From contig CP011020.1 of assembly GCA_001023535.1 (NCBI GenBank), positions 3,361,734-3,425,733 of the forward strand: 64,000 nt of DNA. Direction: 5' to 3'. The notes under the pieces are model-generated. The model did not search any database. It was not told where the DNA came from and worked only from the letters and a program-made list of their open reading frames with translations. This stretch comes from Pseudomonas chlororaphis (lineage in GTDB: Bacteria > Pseudomonadota > Gammaproteobacteria > Pseudomonadales > Pseudomonadaceae). A program made the position numbers and the translations under genes. This document shows, piece after piece, positions 47,992 through 59,468 of the stretch (positions are counted from its first letter, which is position 1; every line of letters begins with the position of its first letter).

Positions 47992-48654
47992 TCAACCACG
48001 CTCTGGCTGGAAACGTACCACGAAACCCTTGAGGTTCTGCTGGCGCCCGAGCAGGTCACGCAGGCGATCGGCCTCGGCGCGCTCGATCAACGGCCCGACA
48101 AATACCCGGTTCTTGCCATCGGCGGAGCGGATATAAGCGTTGTAGCCCTGGCTGCGCAGGTTTTTCTGCAAGCTTTCAGCACTTTCGCGACTGGTCAGGC
48201 TGGCCAGTTGCACCGACCAACTGACCGACAGGCCGTTGGCATCCACACGGCTTTGCGTGGTGTCCGGCTTGGCGGGTGCGGCGGTAATCGGCTGGGTCGG
48301 GGCCGGCTTGACGGCAGGCGCCGCCGGAGCAGGCGTCGGCGCGACGACCGGTTTGCTCGGCGCTGGCGCAGCGGGTGCGGGTGCGATAGGCGTCGACGGC
48401 GCAGCTGGCTGCTGCGCCAGCTCCTCGTCACTCGGTACAGGTTCCTGGGGCAGTGCCTGTGGTTCAGGCACCGCCACCGGCTCTACCTGCACGGGCGGCA
48501 CGGCAGGCGCCTGGGGCGCAGCCGGCGCATCCACCGTGATCTGGCGCTGCTCGTCCTGGCGGGAAAACAGCATCGGCAGGAAAATCACCGCCAGGGCCAC
48601 CAACACCAGGGCACCGACCATGCGCTGCTTGTACGCCTTATCCAGCATTGCCAT
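47992..48654 (-). CDS. dedD: DedD, SPOR-domain cell-division protein
   Basis: 220 residues: one N-terminal transmembrane helix (MVGALVLVALAVIFLPML), a long Pro/Ala-rich linker, and a C-terminal SPOR domain (SWSVQLASLTSRESAESLQKNL) that binds denuded peptidoglycan at the septum. The ATG at 48654 has GGAGG nine bases upstream and overlaps the end of folC by 17 bp. Confidence 0.94.
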   Translation of the reverse strand: MAMLDKAYKQRMVGALVLVALAVIFLPMLFSRQDEQRQITVDAPAAPQAPAVPPVQVEPVAVPEPQALPQEPVPSDEELAQQPAAPSTPIAPAPAAPAPSKPVVAPTPAPAAPAVKPAPTQPITAAPAKPDTTQSRVDANGLSVSWSVQLASLTSRESAESLQKNLRSQGYNAYIRSADGKNRVFVGPLIERAEADRLRDLLGRQQNLKGFVVRFQPERG

Positions 48655-49945
48655 CTGCCGCGTCCTCCGTGGAGCGCCGGGCCAGCCATTGAAGGGCCTC
48701 GGCAACACAAAAAAATGATCCGAACAACAGGATCTCGTCATCGGCCGTCGCCGCGGCGCACTGCCCTTCCAGCGCGGCGGCCACACTGCCATAGCTTTGT
48801 ACAGCAGCACCGTGACGCTGCAAAGTGGCCTGCAACTCGGTCGCCGGACGCGAACGCGGCGAGTCCAGCGGCGTCACCGCCCATTGCTGGACACTAGCAC
48901 CCAACGCCTCGACAACGCCATCCAGGTCTTTGTCGGACAGCAGTCCGAATACCGCCAGGCGCCGCCCCACGACCGGCCGCCGGGCCAGACGCTCGGCCAG
49001 GTACTGCGCGGCATGGGGATTGTGCCCGACATCCAGCAACAGGTTCAGGCGCTTGCCCTGCCACTCGAACTGGCGACGATCCAACCGCCCGACAACGCGC
49101 GTTGCCTGCAACGCCTCGGCAATCTGCCCCGCCTCCCACGGCAAGCCGAGCAGCAAGTAGGCCTGAAGCGCCAGCGCGGCGTTTTCCATCGGCAGGTCCA
49201 GCAGCGGCAGGTCACGCAGTTCCACTGGCTGGCCCTGGGCATCGCTGCCGCGCCATTGCCAGTGCTGCTCGGTCATTGCCAGGTCAAAATCCCGCCCACG
49301 CAGGAAGAATGGGCAGCCCAGCTCGCGGACCTTGTCCAGCAGCGGTTGAGGCGGATCGAGGTCGCCGCAGAGCGCAGGTGCGCCCTGGCGAAAGATACCG
49401 GCCTTCTCGAACGCCACGGATTCGCGGGTATCGCCCAGGTAATCGGCATGGTCCACGCCGATGCTGGTGACCAAGGCGATGTCGGCGTCCACCAGGTTGA
49501 CCGCATCCAGGCGCCCGCCCAGGCCGACTTCCAGCACCACGGCATCGAGGCCTGCCCGAGCGAACAGCCAGAACGCCGCCAGGGTGCCCATTTCGAAATA
49601 GGTCAGGGAAGTCTCGCCCCGCCCGGTTTCCACCGCGGCAAAGGCTTCGCACAGTTGGGCGTCAGTGGCCTCGACGCCGTTGACCTGCACCCGCTCGTTG
49701 TAGCGCAGCAGGTGCGGCGAACTGTAGACACCGACGTTCAACCCCTGGGCCCGCAGCAGCGAGGCCAGGAAGGCGCAGGTCGAACCCTTGCCGTTGGTGC
49801 CGGTAACGGTGATGACCCGGGGCGCCGGCTTGGCCAGTCCCATGCGGGACGCTACCGCTTGCGAGCGCTCCAGCCCCATGTCGATGGCCGACGGATGCAA
49901 CTGCTCGAGGTAGGCAAGCCAGTCGCCCAGGGTACGTTGGGTCAT
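48638..49945 (-). CDS. folC: Dihydrofolate/folylpolyglutamate synthase
   Basis: 435 residues of the Mur-ligase/FolC type with [12 protein letters not shown]-binding loop. It attaches glutamates to folates and makes dihydrofolate. Shares an ATGA overlap with accD. The accD-folC-dedD-cvpA-purF order is conserved in gamma-proteobacteria. Confidence 0.96.
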   Translation of the reverse strand: MTQRTLGDWLAYLEQLHPSAIDMGLERSQAVASRMGLAKPAPRVITVTGTNGKGSTCAFLASLLRAQGLNVGVYSSPHLLRYNERVQVNGVEATDAQLCEAFAAVETGRGETSLTYFEMGTLAAFWLFARAGLDAVVLEVGLGGRLDAVNLVDADIALVTSIGVDHADYLGDTRESVAFEKAGIFRQGAPALCGDLDPPQPLLDKVRELGCPFFLRGRDFDLAMTEQHWQWRGSDAQGQPVELRDLPLLDLPMENAALALQAYLLLGLPWEAGQIAEALQATRVVGRLDRRQFEWQGKRLNLLLDVGHNPHAAQYLAERLARRPVVGRRLAVFGLLSDKDLDGVVEALGASVQQWAVTPLDSPRSRPATELQATLQRHGAAVQSYGSVAAALEGQCAAATADDEILLFGSFFCVAEALQWLARRSTEDAADGNAG

Positions 49946-50862
49946 AGGCCTGCAGGCACCGGCGGAACCACGATCGGCTCGACGGGAGCGGCGACGAACT
50001 TCGGCGTCGGCAGCCCCATCAGTTGCGCCAGCAGGTTGCCCAGGCGCGGACGCAGTTCCTGGCGATGGATGATCATGTCGATGGCACCGTGCTCCAGCAG
50101 GAATTCGCTGCGTTGGAAGCCTTCGGGCAGTTTTTCACGCACGGTCTGCTCGATCACGCGTGGGCCGGCAAAGCCGATCAGCGCCTTAGGCTCGCCGACG
50201 ATCACGTCGCCCAGCATGGCCAGGCTGGCGGAGACACCGCCGTAGACCGGGTCGGTCAGCACCGAGATGAATGGAATGCCTTCTTCACGCAAGCGTGCCA
50301 GCACCGCGGAGGTCTTGGCCATCTGCATCAGGGAAATCAGCGCTTCCTGCATCCGCGCACCGCCGGAGGCGGCGAAGCAGATCATCGGGCAACGGTTTTC
50401 CAGGGCATGGTTGGCGGCACGAACGAAACGCTCGCCAACGATGGCACCCATGGAACCGCCCATGAAGGAGAACTCGAACGCCGAGACCACCACCGGCATG
50501 CCCAGCAAAGTGCCGCTCATGGACACCAGGGCGTCTTTTTCGCCGGTCTGCTTCTGGGCAGCGGTCAGGCGGTCCTTGTACTTCTTGCCGTCGCGGAACT
50601 TCAGGCGGTCCACCGGCTCCAGGTCGGCGCCGAGCTCTTCACGGCCCTCGGCGTCCAGGAAGATATCGATACGGGCACGCGCACCAATGCGCATGTGGTG
50701 GTTGCACTTGGGGCACACGTCCAGGGTCTTTTCCAGCTCCGGGCGATACAACACCGCTTCGCAGGAAGGACATTTGTGCCACAGACCTTCAGGCACCGAG
50801 CTTTTCTTCACCTCGGAACGCATGATCGAAGGGATCAGTTTGTCTACTAACCAGTTGCTCAT
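49942..50862 (-). CDS. accD: Acetyl-CoA carboxylase, carboxyltransferase beta subunit
   Basis: 306 residues with the N-terminal zinc ribbon (CPSC, CPKC) and the carboxyltransferase fold ([14 protein letters not shown]). It works with AccA to carboxylate acetyl-CoA in fatty-acid synthesis. The ATG at 50862 gives the standard start ([13 protein letters not shown]); a longer reading frame upstream is not protein-like. Confidence 0.97.
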   Translation of the reverse strand: MSNWLVDKLIPSIMRSEVKKSSVPEGLWHKCPSCEAVLYRPELEKTLDVCPKCNHHMRIGARARIDIFLDAEGREELGADLEPVDRLKFRDGKKYKDRLTAAQKQTGEKDALVSMSGTLLGMPVVVSAFEFSFMGGSMGAIVGERFVRAANHALENRCPMICFAASGGARMQEALISLMQMAKTSAVLARLREEGIPFISVLTDPVYGGVSASLAMLGDVIVGEPKALIGFAGPRVIEQTVREKLPEGFQRSEFLLEHGAIDMIIHRQELRPRLGNLLAQLMGLPTPKFVAAPVEPIVVPPVPAGL

Positions 50863-51119
50863 GCTTTCTTTCTCCAGTACCGGCGGCCCGAACGCTCTGG
50901 TTCGCGGCCCCGAGTATGCCCTTGAGCTAAATTCATTGTGCGGCGAGGGCCGAAGGGCCACCACGGTCAGCGCGAGACATGACCTGCGTGCAACCCAACC
51001 TTCCTCAGCCATCCCGGCAACCGCTTCATCGTGGTTGCCACTACGCTATCGGCCCACCCGGAGGCGGTGCCTGCCTGCTGTGTACAGTGCAGGTATGGAC
51101 GGCGGCAGTCTGCCAGCCG

Positions 51120-51752
51120 TCACATTGGCGACTGGCTACTGCGTACAGCCGCCATGAACGCGCGAATCCTTGCCGGATCCTTGATCCCCTTGCCCTGCTC
51201 CACGCCGCCGCTCACATCGACCGCATACGGACGAACCTGGCGAATGGCCTCGGCCACATTCTCTGCCGTCAGGCCACCGGCCAGGATAATCGGCTTACTC
51301 AGCCCCTTGGGCACCAGTGACCAGTCGAACGCCTTGCCAGTACCCCCGGGAACGCCTTCCACGTAGGTGTCCAGCAAAATACCGCTGGCTCCGGCGAAGG
51401 TCTCGCATGCGGCGGCGATGTCATCGCCCGCCTTGACTCGCAACGCCTTGATGTACGGGCGGTGCCAGCCCTCGCAGTCCTCCGGGGTTTCGTCGCCATG
51501 GAACTGCAACAGCGCCAGCGGCACCGCATCGAGTATCTCGCCCAGCTCGCAACGACTGGCATTGACGAACAGCCCGACCGGGGTCACGAACGGCGGCAAG
51601 GCCTGGATGATTGCCCTCGCCTGCTGCACCGTCACCGCCCTCGGGCTCTTGGCGTAGAACACCAACCCGATGGCATCGGCTCCGGCCTCGACCGCCGCCA
51701 ACGCGTCCTCGACGCGGGTGATCCCGCAAATCTTGCTGCGAACGGCCGACAT
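51120..51752 (-). CDS. trpF: Phosphoribosylanthranilate isomerase
   Basis: 210-residue beta/alpha barrel with KICGITR (catalytic Cys) and the later phosphate-binding region ([19 protein letters not shown]). Third step of tryptophan synthesis. The ATG at 51752 starts directly before KICGITR. About 257 bp without a gene separate it from accD. Confidence 0.96.
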   Translation of the reverse strand: MSAVRSKICGITRVEDALAAVEAGADAIGLVFYAKSPRAVTVQQARAIIQALPPFVTPVGLFVNASRCELGEILDAVPLALLQFHGDETPEDCEGWHRPYIKALRVKAGDDIAAACETFAGASGILLDTYVEGVPGGTGKAFDWSLVPKGLSKPIILAGGLTAENVAEAIRQVRPYAVDVSGGVEQGKGIKDPARIRAFMAAVRSSQSPM

Positions 51753-51815
51753 GTCGTGAAAACTCCAAGGCAAATCCGTGAAAGTCCCGGATGGTAGCAA
51801 ATGCTGCGAAAGGCG

Positions 51816-52640
51816 TCAGCCGTCGAGTTCCGAGAAGCCGGTGAGGAAATGTGGCCCGATGTAACGCTCGGGCAACTCGAATTCATCGCGGTATTCCACC
51901 TGCACCAGGTACAGGCCGAACGGATGCGCGGTCACCCCGCCGGAGCGGCGGATACGGCTGTCGAGCACTTCCTTGATCCACTCCACCGGGCGTTCGCCGG
52001 CGCCAATGGTCATCAGCACACCGGCAATGTTGCGCACCATGTGATGCAGGAATGCGCTGGCGCGGATGTCGAGCACGATCATCTTGCCGTGCCGCGTCAC
52101 GCGCAGGTGATGCAGCTCCTTGATCGGCGACTTGGCCTGGCACTGGCCGGCGCGGAACGCGCTGAAATCATGCACACCGACCAGATACTGCGCCGCCTCG
52201 GCCATGCGCTCGACATCCAGTGGACGGTGGTTCCAGGTGATTTCTTCGTTCAGGTGCGCCGGGCGGATCTGATCGTTGTAGATCACATAGCGATAACGCC
52301 GGGCGATAGCCTTGAAGCGCGCGTGAAAGTGCGCCGGCATCACCTTGGCCCAACTGACGCTGACATCGTGCGGCAGGTTGATGTTGGCGCCCATCACCCA
52401 GGCCTTCATCGAGCGCTCGACCTGGGTGTCGAAATGCACCACTTGGCCGCAGGCGTGCACGCCCGCGTCGGTACGACCGGCACAATGCAGCGACACCGGC
52501 GAGTCGGCGACTTTGGACAGCGCATTCTCGAGGGTTTCCTGCACCGTCAGCACACCAGAAGCCTGGCGCTGCCAACCTCGATAACGCGAGCCTTTGTATT
52601 CAACGCCCAGGGCGATCCGGAAAAAGCCGTCGGCCGCCAT
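51816..52640 (-). CDS. truA: tRNA pseudouridine(38-40) synthase
   Basis: 274 residues. The catalytic Asp is in GRTDAGVHA, and the N-terminal RIALGVEYKGSRYRGWQRQ is typical of TruA. It makes pseudouridine 38-40 in the anticodon arm. The ATG at 52640 fits known starts; upstream only TTG codons are available (52697, 52670). Confidence 0.94.
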   Translation of the reverse strand: MAADGFFRIALGVEYKGSRYRGWQRQASGVLTVQETLENALSKVADSPVSLHCAGRTDAGVHACGQVVHFDTQVERSMKAWVMGANINLPHDVSVSWAKVMPAHFHARFKAIARRYRYVIYNDQIRPAHLNEEITWNHRPLDVERMAEAAQYLVGVHDFSAFRAGQCQAKSPIKELHHLRVTRHGKMIVLDIRASAFLHHMVRNIAGVLMTIGAGERPVEWIKEVLDSRIRRSGGVTAHPFGLYLVQVEYRDEFELPERYIGPHFLTGFSELDG

Positions 52641-52766
52641 TTCGGCGGCCGGATTGTCTATGTTTGCCAAGGAATTACAGCCTGCTGAGGGACGCAAAGG
52701 CGGGCATTATAAGGCCGATGGCTTGGGATGCCAGTCCGGCGGGTGATCTGTGTTGAATGGGCTGGC

Positions 52767-52940
52767 GCTATCGCGAGCACGCTTGCTCCCACAGGGGTTC
52801 AGATGGTTTTCAGACCAAGACAAGTCCTTGTGGCGAGGGAGCTTGCTCCCGCTCGAGTGCGCAGCGCTCGCAAAAGTGCTCGACGTGCCATGGAGAGGCC
52901 TGCTTCGCAGCCCAGCGGGAGCAAGCTCCCTCGCCACAAG
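52767..52940. repeat. Three REP elements, two of a different class
   Basis: A reverse REP of the common class at 52767-52794, then a forward copy of a second class at 52827-52854 (GTGGCGAGGGAGCTTGCTCCCGC) and its inverse at 52913-52940. The two second-class copies enclose about 58 bp. Confidence 0.85.
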
Positions 52941-52962
52941 AGCAGCGCAAATGACCCACAAA

Positions 52963-52995
52963 CAAAAACGGCAGCCTCACCGGCTGCCGTTTTTG
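52963..52995. terminator. Terminator after fimV, bidirectional
   Basis: Stem of AAACGGCAGCC/GGCTGCCGTTT with short loop TCAC, flanked by T and A runs on both sides, 14 bp after the fimV stop codon. Confidence 0.88.
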
Positions 52996-53008
52996 TATAA
53001 CCACTGAT

Positions 53009-55624
53009 TCACGCCAGCCGCGACAACATCTCCTGCGCTTCGCTCTTCTGCGTAGCATCGCCTTCGCTGAGGACTTCGCCGAGGATGTCGCGGGCGCCGT
53101 CGTTATCGCCCATGTCCATGTAGGCCTGGGCCAGGTCGAGCTTGGTCGCCACCTCGTCGGTGCCGCTGAGGAAGTCGAAATCCGGCTCGTCCTCGGCGCC
53201 GGCCAGCGCATCTTCGGCGGTGAAGGTTGGCTCGCTCAGGCTGTCCGACAGGCGGTCCAACTCGGCATTGACGTCGTCCAGCTCGGACTCGAAGGCATCC
53301 TTCGGCGCGCCAGGGACATCCATTTCATCAGCCAGGGACAGGTCGAAATCCGCGGGCAGCTCGAGATCGTCGGACGGAGTGTCGAGCAACGCAGGCGCAT
53401 CGGCCGGCGGCAAGTCGAAGCCCTTGAGGTCGTCGCCCAGGTCCAGCAGGAAGTCCTCGTCATCGAGGGCTGCGGTCGGGGCCGGGGTATCGGCGCCCAG
53501 GTCCAGGTCGAACTCGGACAGGTCATCGAGGCTCTGGTTGGCTTCGGTCTGCTGCTTGAGCACCGACTCGAAGCTCAGGTCGTCGTCTTCCGGGAATGCA
53601 TCCAGCTCGGCGATCGGCTCGGCGGCCGGTGGCACCGGCGTCGTTTCCAGGTCATCCAGGCTCAGGTCAAAGGCACTGTCCAGCTCCTCATCGGACAACG
53701 GCTTGTCTTCCAGCAGGTCCTTGACGTACTGCGCATCCAGCTCGGCGGCCAGTGCCGCCGCAGCCAGGCCGGCGCCGGTCGCCACGACCATGGCAGGGAA
53801 GCGGCTCTTGAGCTGCTCGACCTGGGCGTAGTTGTCGCCGTTGGCCACGAGCTGGCGCTCCTGGGCGACGAACGCATCACGATCGCCTTGCTGGCCGTAG
53901 ACTTCCATGAGTTTCAGGCGCAGGTCACTGCGCTGGGGTTCGGCCTTGATGCCTTGTTCCAGCAGGTCGGCGGCCTGGTTCAGGCGACCGCGGTCGATGT
54001 GGGACTGGGCCAGGGGCAGCACGTCATCCGAAGGCTCGGCGGCCGGCGCCACCAAGGGTGCGGCGATCGGCGGCGTGACGATCACCGGGGCAACGAGCGG
54101 GGCCGGCTTGGGCACTGGCGCAGGCGCCGGTTTTGGCTCGAGTTTGACGCTGGGAGGTGGAACTTCAATGCCCTCGAAGCTGCTCGGGGGCAGATCGAGC
54201 TCCGGGGAGAAGTCGGCCTCCTCCTCGAGGGCTCGGGCCATGCGCAAATGTTTCTCGGCTTCCTGCTGGGCCTTGCGGCGGCGGGCGAGCAACAACAGCA
54301 GCAACAGCAGGATCAACACGCCGCCGCCCACCAGGCCCAGCAGGACCGGGTTGGTCAGCAGATCGTTGTACTTCTGCTCATTGGAAGCCGCCGGCGCTGG
54401 CTCGATCGGCGTGGCCGGCGGTGTCGCTTCCGGGGTGGCGGCCGGTGCGGGAGCAGCCTCGGGCGCGACAGTCGGAGCCTGCGCCCCCGGCGTTTGCGCA
54501 GCCGGTGCGGGGGTCAATTGCGCGGACATCGCCGGGGCCGCTTCACCCGCAGGCGGCACTGCGCCACCTTCGGCCTGCATCTTGGCCAGCTGATTGTTCT
54601 TCAACTCGATCAGGCGTTGCAGCTTGTCCAACTGGCTTTGCAGGTCGGCCATGCGGCTTTTCAGCTCTTCGTTGTCCCGGCGGGCCGAATCGAGGCTCTC
54701 CTGGGTCACCGCCAGCTTGTTGCTCAGCGCCTGGGCATCACCGGCAGCGCCCTTGCCCTTGCCGCCCGCCTTCGCCGACTCGGCCGACACCAGGCTCAGG
54801 TTATCGCGACCAGCGGTCTGGGCCGGCGCGCCTTCACCGCGGCCACGCCGGGTTGCATCCAGCTGTTGCTGGCCCGCACCCGCCACGCCACGCCGCCCCG
54901 AACGCCAGGCGGCGTTCTGCGCGGCGACTTCGGCAATGGCCTGGGGCTGCGGCAGCGCGGTGCTTTGCACCGAGTCCGGCAAGCGCAGCACCTGGCCGGT
55001 CTTGAGCAGGTTGATGTTGCCGTTGATGAATGCATTCGGATTCAACGCCTGGATCGCCAGCATGGTCTGCTGGACCGACCCGCCGTTGCGCACCTTGGCG
55101 GCGATTTCCCACAGGGTATCGCGCGGCGTGGTGGTGTACTGGGAAGGCTTGGTGGCACCGGTGACCGGCGTGGACACCACCTGAGGCGGTTTCGCCCGGG
55201 CAGCATCCGCCGCCTGCGGGGAGAACTTGGACGGGTCGAGCAGCACGCTGTAGTCGCGCAGCAGGCGACCGTTGGGCCACATCACCTGCACCAGGAACTT
55301 GACCATCGGCTCGGACAGCGGCCGGCTGGAGGTGACCCGCAAGACGCTCTTGCCATTGGCGTTGATCACCGGCGTGAAGCTCAGGTCGTTGAGGAAGGCT
55401 TGGCGGTCGACGCCGGCCTTGGCGAAGTCTTCGGGCGAGGCCAGGCTCGGCACGACTTCGGCGGCGGTCAACTGCTGGACGTCGAGCAGCTCGATCTCGG
55501 CGACCAGGGGCTGGTTCGGCGTCGACTTCAGGGTCAATTCCCCAAGCCCGAGCGCCTGCGCCATACCGGAGGACAGCGCCGAGGCGGCCGCTATTGCTAA
55601 CACCAGTTTGCGAACTTGAACCAT
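53009..55624 (-). CDS. fimV: FimV/HubP-type polar peptidoglycan-binding protein
   Basis: 871 residues. Signal peptide 1-24 (cleavage after AQA), the FimV N-terminal domain (GELTLKSTPNQPLVAEIEL), a LysM-type fold (TPRDTLWEIAAKVRNGG), a coiled coil (about 310-370), one membrane helix (PVLLGLVGGGVLILLLLL), a long acidic region rich in DLxLD repeats, and a C-terminal TPR-like domain (LDLAQAYMDMGDNDGARDIL). FimV organises the type IV pilus base and cell pole. The ATG at 55624 begins the signal peptide. Confidence 0.95.
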   Translation of the reverse strand: MVQVRKLVLAIAAASALSSGMAQALGLGELTLKSTPNQPLVAEIELLDVQQLTAAEVVPSLASPEDFAKAGVDRQAFLNDLSFTPVINANGKSVLRVTSSRPLSEPMVKFLVQVMWPNGRLLRDYSVLLDPSKFSPQAADAARAKPPQVVSTPVTGATKPSQYTTTPRDTLWEIAAKVRNGGSVQQTMLAIQALNPNAFINGNINLLKTGQVLRLPDSVQSTALPQPQAIAEVAAQNAAWRSGRRGVAGAGQQQLDATRRGRGEGAPAQTAGRDNLSLVSAESAKAGGKGKGAAGDAQALSNKLAVTQESLDSARRDNEELKSRMADLQSQLDKLQRLIELKNNQLAKMQAEGGAVPPAGEAAPAMSAQLTPAPAAQTPGAQAPTVAPEAAPAPAATPEATPPATPIEPAPAASNEQKYNDLLTNPVLLGLVGGGVLILLLLLLLLARRRKAQQEAEKHLRMARALEEEADFSPELDLPPSSFEGIEVPPPSVKLEPKPAPAPVPKPAPLVAPVIVTPPIAAPLVAPAAEPSDDVLPLAQSHIDRGRLNQAADLLEQGIKAEPQRSDLRLKLMEVYGQQGDRDAFVAQERQLVANGDNYAQVEQLKSRFPAMVVATGAGLAAAALAAELDAQYVKDLLEDKPLSDEELDSAFDLSLDDLETTPVPPAAEPIAELDAFPEDDDLSFESVLKQQTEANQSLDDLSEFDLDLGADTPAPTAALDDEDFLLDLGDDLKGFDLPPADAPALLDTPSDDLELPADFDLSLADEMDVPGAPKDAFESELDDVNAELDRLSDSLSEPTFTAEDALAGAEDEPDFDFLSGTDEVATKLDLAQAYMDMGDNDGARDILGEVLSEGDATQKSEAQEMLSRLA

Positions 55625-55832
55625 AGCCTCTTCCTTTGTTTGAACATTCCTCGGCCAGCGAGAAGGTATTGATGCCGCTGCCGTAAGGCATTGCGCGCAG
55701 CCCCGAAGCGACGGTGCGCGCGATCGTTTCACTCATGTCCCGGGAAGCCCCCGGAGGGAGGTTCGCCTTCAGCTCTCTGGCCAAGCATAGCGCCCAGCTA
55801 GAACCATTCGACAAATTGACGCCAAGTATCTT

Positions 55833-56843
55833 TTACAGCAAGTCTTTTATCAACAACTCAGCGACCTGCACCGCATTGAGCGCCGCGCCTTTGCGTACGT
55901 TATCTGACGTCAGCCACATATTTAGTTCAGCCGGATCGTCGATACCCAGTCGCACACGCCCGACGTAGACCTCATCCTGCCCCACCGCATCGCCCACCGG
56001 CGTCGGGTAGTCGCCCGCCTCCACGAGCTCGATACCCGGCGCAGCTTCGAGGGCCGCATTGACCTTCGCCAGGTCGACGGCATCGGCCGTCTGCACCGTC
56101 ACGCTAAAGCTATCGCCAAAAAACACCGGCGCTTGAATGCAAGTACCGGAAATCTTTAACAAAGGTTGCTCCAGCACCTGGCGCAATTCGCGCACCAGGC
56201 GCTTTTCCAGCAGCGTGTGACCCTGCTCGTCCGGCGTACCGACCTGGGCCAGCAGGTTGAACGCCATCTGCCGATCGAAAAAGGTCGGCTCCAACGGGCG
56301 GGCGTTGAGCAGTTCGGCGGTCTGGCGCGCCAACTCGTTCACGGCGACACGGCCCTGGGTGGACACGGCGAGGTGGGCGGTCACGCTGACGCGCTGCATC
56401 ACCAGACACTCGCGCAGCGGCGCCAGCGCCATGGCCAGTACCGTGGCCGAAGCGCTCGGGCTGCTGACCTGGAAAGGTTTTGCCAGGCCGGCCAGCACCT
56501 GGGCGTTAGCTTGCGGCACGATCTGCGGCGCCTGCTCCGGCGGCAACGCACCGGACAGATCGACCAACGCACAGCCGGCCGCCGTGGCACGCGGGGCGAA
56601 ACTCAGGGTCACCGCCGGGCCTGCGGCGAAAAACGCCAGTTGAACCTTGCTGAAATCAAATTCAGCGACCTCCCGCACCCGCACGTTCTTGCCACGAAAC
56701 AGCACCGAGCTGCCGGCCGACTCGCTGCTGGCCAGCAAATGCAGGTTGCCGATCGGGAAATCGCGCTCTTCGAGAATCTGGACAAGGGTTTCGCCGACAG
56801 TACCGGTGGCGCCGATCACGGCAATATCAAAGGACTGGCTCAT
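55833..56843 (-). CDS. usg: Usg, catalytically dead aspartate-semialdehyde dehydrogenase paralogue
   Basis: 336 residues with the ASADH fold (VIGATGTVGETL). The position of the catalytic cysteine reads PSASATVLAM, that is, without the Cys found in Asd (NCT). Such USG-1-type proteins sit next to asd and are thought not to have ASADH activity. Nothing else is known of the role. Confidence 0.88.
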   Translation of the reverse strand: MSQSFDIAVIGATGTVGETLVQILEERDFPIGNLHLLASSESAGSSVLFRGKNVRVREVAEFDFSKVQLAFFAAGPAVTLSFAPRATAAGCALVDLSGALPPEQAPQIVPQANAQVLAGLAKPFQVSSPSASATVLAMALAPLRECLVMQRVSVTAHLAVSTQGRVAVNELARQTAELLNARPLEPTFFDRQMAFNLLAQVGTPDEQGHTLLEKRLVRELRQVLEQPLLKISGTCIQAPVFFGDSFSVTVQTADAVDLAKVNAALEAAPGIELVEAGDYPTPVGDAVGQDEVYVGRVRLGIDDPAELNMWLTSDNVRKGAALNAVQVAELLIKDLL

Positions 56844-56936
56844 GGGTCTACCTCAGGTAACACGGGGGGAGCGGCACTTTACCGGGTGGTGGGTATGCAG
56901 GCAATTGGCTGGGGGACTTGCAGTGCCTGGACTGGC

Positions 56937-57080
56937 CTCCTCGCGAGCAAGCTCGCTCCCACATGGGATTTCGCGGCGAACAAAGAACCTGTGGGAGCGG
57001 GCTTGCTCGCGAAGACGGGGGCACATTCAACGCAGGTGCAAACTGACATACCGCTTTCGCGAGCAAGCCCGCTCCCACAA
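56937..57080. repeat. Three REP elements between usg and asd
   Basis: Reverse REP 56937-56964, forward 56988-57016, reverse 57051-57080, all the common class. Confidence 0.88.
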
Positions 57081-57102
57081 GGACGCGTTTATCTGTAACC
57101 AT

Positions 57103-57139
57103 AAAAAAACCCGCACCTTTCACAAGGCACGGGTTCTTT
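57103..57139 (-). terminator. Terminator after asd
   Basis: Stem CCCGCACCTT/AAGGCACGGG with two mismatches and TCAC loop, preceded by seven A on the plus strand (T-run on minus), 15 bp after the asd stop. Confidence 0.75.
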
Positions 57140-57154
57140 CACAGCCACATCGAA

Positions 57155-58267
57155 TCAACGCTCGAGCAGGATCCGCAGCATGCGGCGCAGCGGCTCGGCC
57201 GCACCCCACAGCAACTGGTCGCCGACGGTGAAGGCACCGACGAATTGCGAACCCATGTTCAGCTTGCGCAGACGCCCCACTGGCACGTTCAGGGTGCCGG
57301 TGACCTTGGTTGGGCTCAGCTCCTGCATGCTGATGTCGCGGTTGTTCGGCACCAGCTTGACCCATGGGTTGTGCTGGCTGATCAGCCCTTCGATGTCGGC
57401 GATCGGGACGTCTTTGTTCAGCTTGATGGTCAGCGCCTGGCTGTGGCAGCGCATGGCACCGATGCGCACACAGATGCCGTCCACCGGGATCGGGCTCTTG
57501 AAGCGGCCCAGGATCTTGTTGGTTTCAGCCTGGGCCTTCCACTCTTCGCGGCTCTGGCCGTTAGGCAGTTCCTTGTCGATCCACGGGATCAGGCTGCCGG
57601 CCAGCGGCACGCCGAAGTTCTCGGTCGGATAGGCATCGCTGCGCATCGCCTCGGCCACCTTGCGGTCGATGTCCAGGATGGCGCTGGCCGGGTTGGCCAG
57701 GTCATCGGCGACGGCGGCGTGGGTCGCGCCCATCTGCTTGATCAGCTCGCGCATGTTCTGCGCACCGGCACCGGACGCCGCCTGGTAGGTCATGGCGCTC
57801 ATCCACTCCACCAGGCCGGCCTCGAACAGGCCGCCCAGGCCCATCAGCATCAGGCTGACGGTGCAGTTGCCGCCGATGTAGTTCTTGGTGCCCGCATCCA
57901 ACTGCTGGTCGATGACCTTGCGGTTCACCGGATCGAGAATGATCACCGCGTCGTCCTGCATGCGCAGGCTGGAAGCGGCGTCGATCCAGTAACCCTGCCA
58001 GCCGGCTTCACGCAGCTTGGGGAAGACTTCGCTGGTGTAGTCGCCGCCCTGGCAGGTCAGGATCACGTCGAGGGTCTTGAGCTCTTCGATGCTGTAGGCA
58101 TCCTTGAGCGCGCCGGTATCCTTGCCCACGGACGGGCCCTGGCCACCTACGTTGGAGGTGGTGAAAAACACCGGCTCAATGAGATCGAAATCCTGCTCTT
58201 CCAGCATTCGCTGCATGAGCACGGAACCGACCATGCCGCGCCAACCGATCAGACCTACACGTTTCAT
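57155..58267 (-). CDS. asd: Aspartate-semialdehyde dehydrogenase
   Basis: 370 residues: NADP-binding start [15 protein letters not shown], catalytic Cys in GGNCTVS, and the PXXQ... domain. Makes aspartate semialdehyde for lysine, threonine, methionine and diaminopimelate. The ATG at 58267 starts the standard N-terminus; an upstream ATG at 58297 gives an unrelated tail. Confidence 0.96.
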   Translation of the reverse strand: MKRVGLIGWRGMVGSVLMQRMLEEQDFDLIEPVFFTTSNVGGQGPSVGKDTGALKDAYSIEELKTLDVILTCQGGDYTSEVFPKLREAGWQGYWIDAASSLRMQDDAVIILDPVNRKVIDQQLDAGTKNYIGGNCTVSLMLMGLGGLFEAGLVEWMSAMTYQAASGAGAQNMRELIKQMGATHAAVADDLANPASAILDIDRKVAEAMRSDAYPTENFGVPLAGSLIPWIDKELPNGQSREEWKAQAETNKILGRFKSPIPVDGICVRIGAMRCHSQALTIKLNKDVPIADIEGLISQHNPWVKLVPNNRDISMQELSPTKVTGTLNVPVGRLRKLNMGSQFVGAFTVGDQLLWGAAEPLRRMLRILLER

Positions 58268-58321
58268 CGCAACTACACCTATACAAAAGTGGGCCACCGT
58301 CGAAGCAGTGGGCCCGAAAGA

Positions 58322-59404
<1,083 letters not shown>

Positions 59405-59468
59405 GCTTTCCTCGTTTGCTCTATCGGCACGCACCAGGTTCTAAACCCAGGTCGCACCAGGAAAAATG

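Noticed and set aside
53888..55600. Plus-strand frame of about 570 codons opposite fimV
   Set aside because: An antisense artefact of the GC-rich, repetitive fimV gene.
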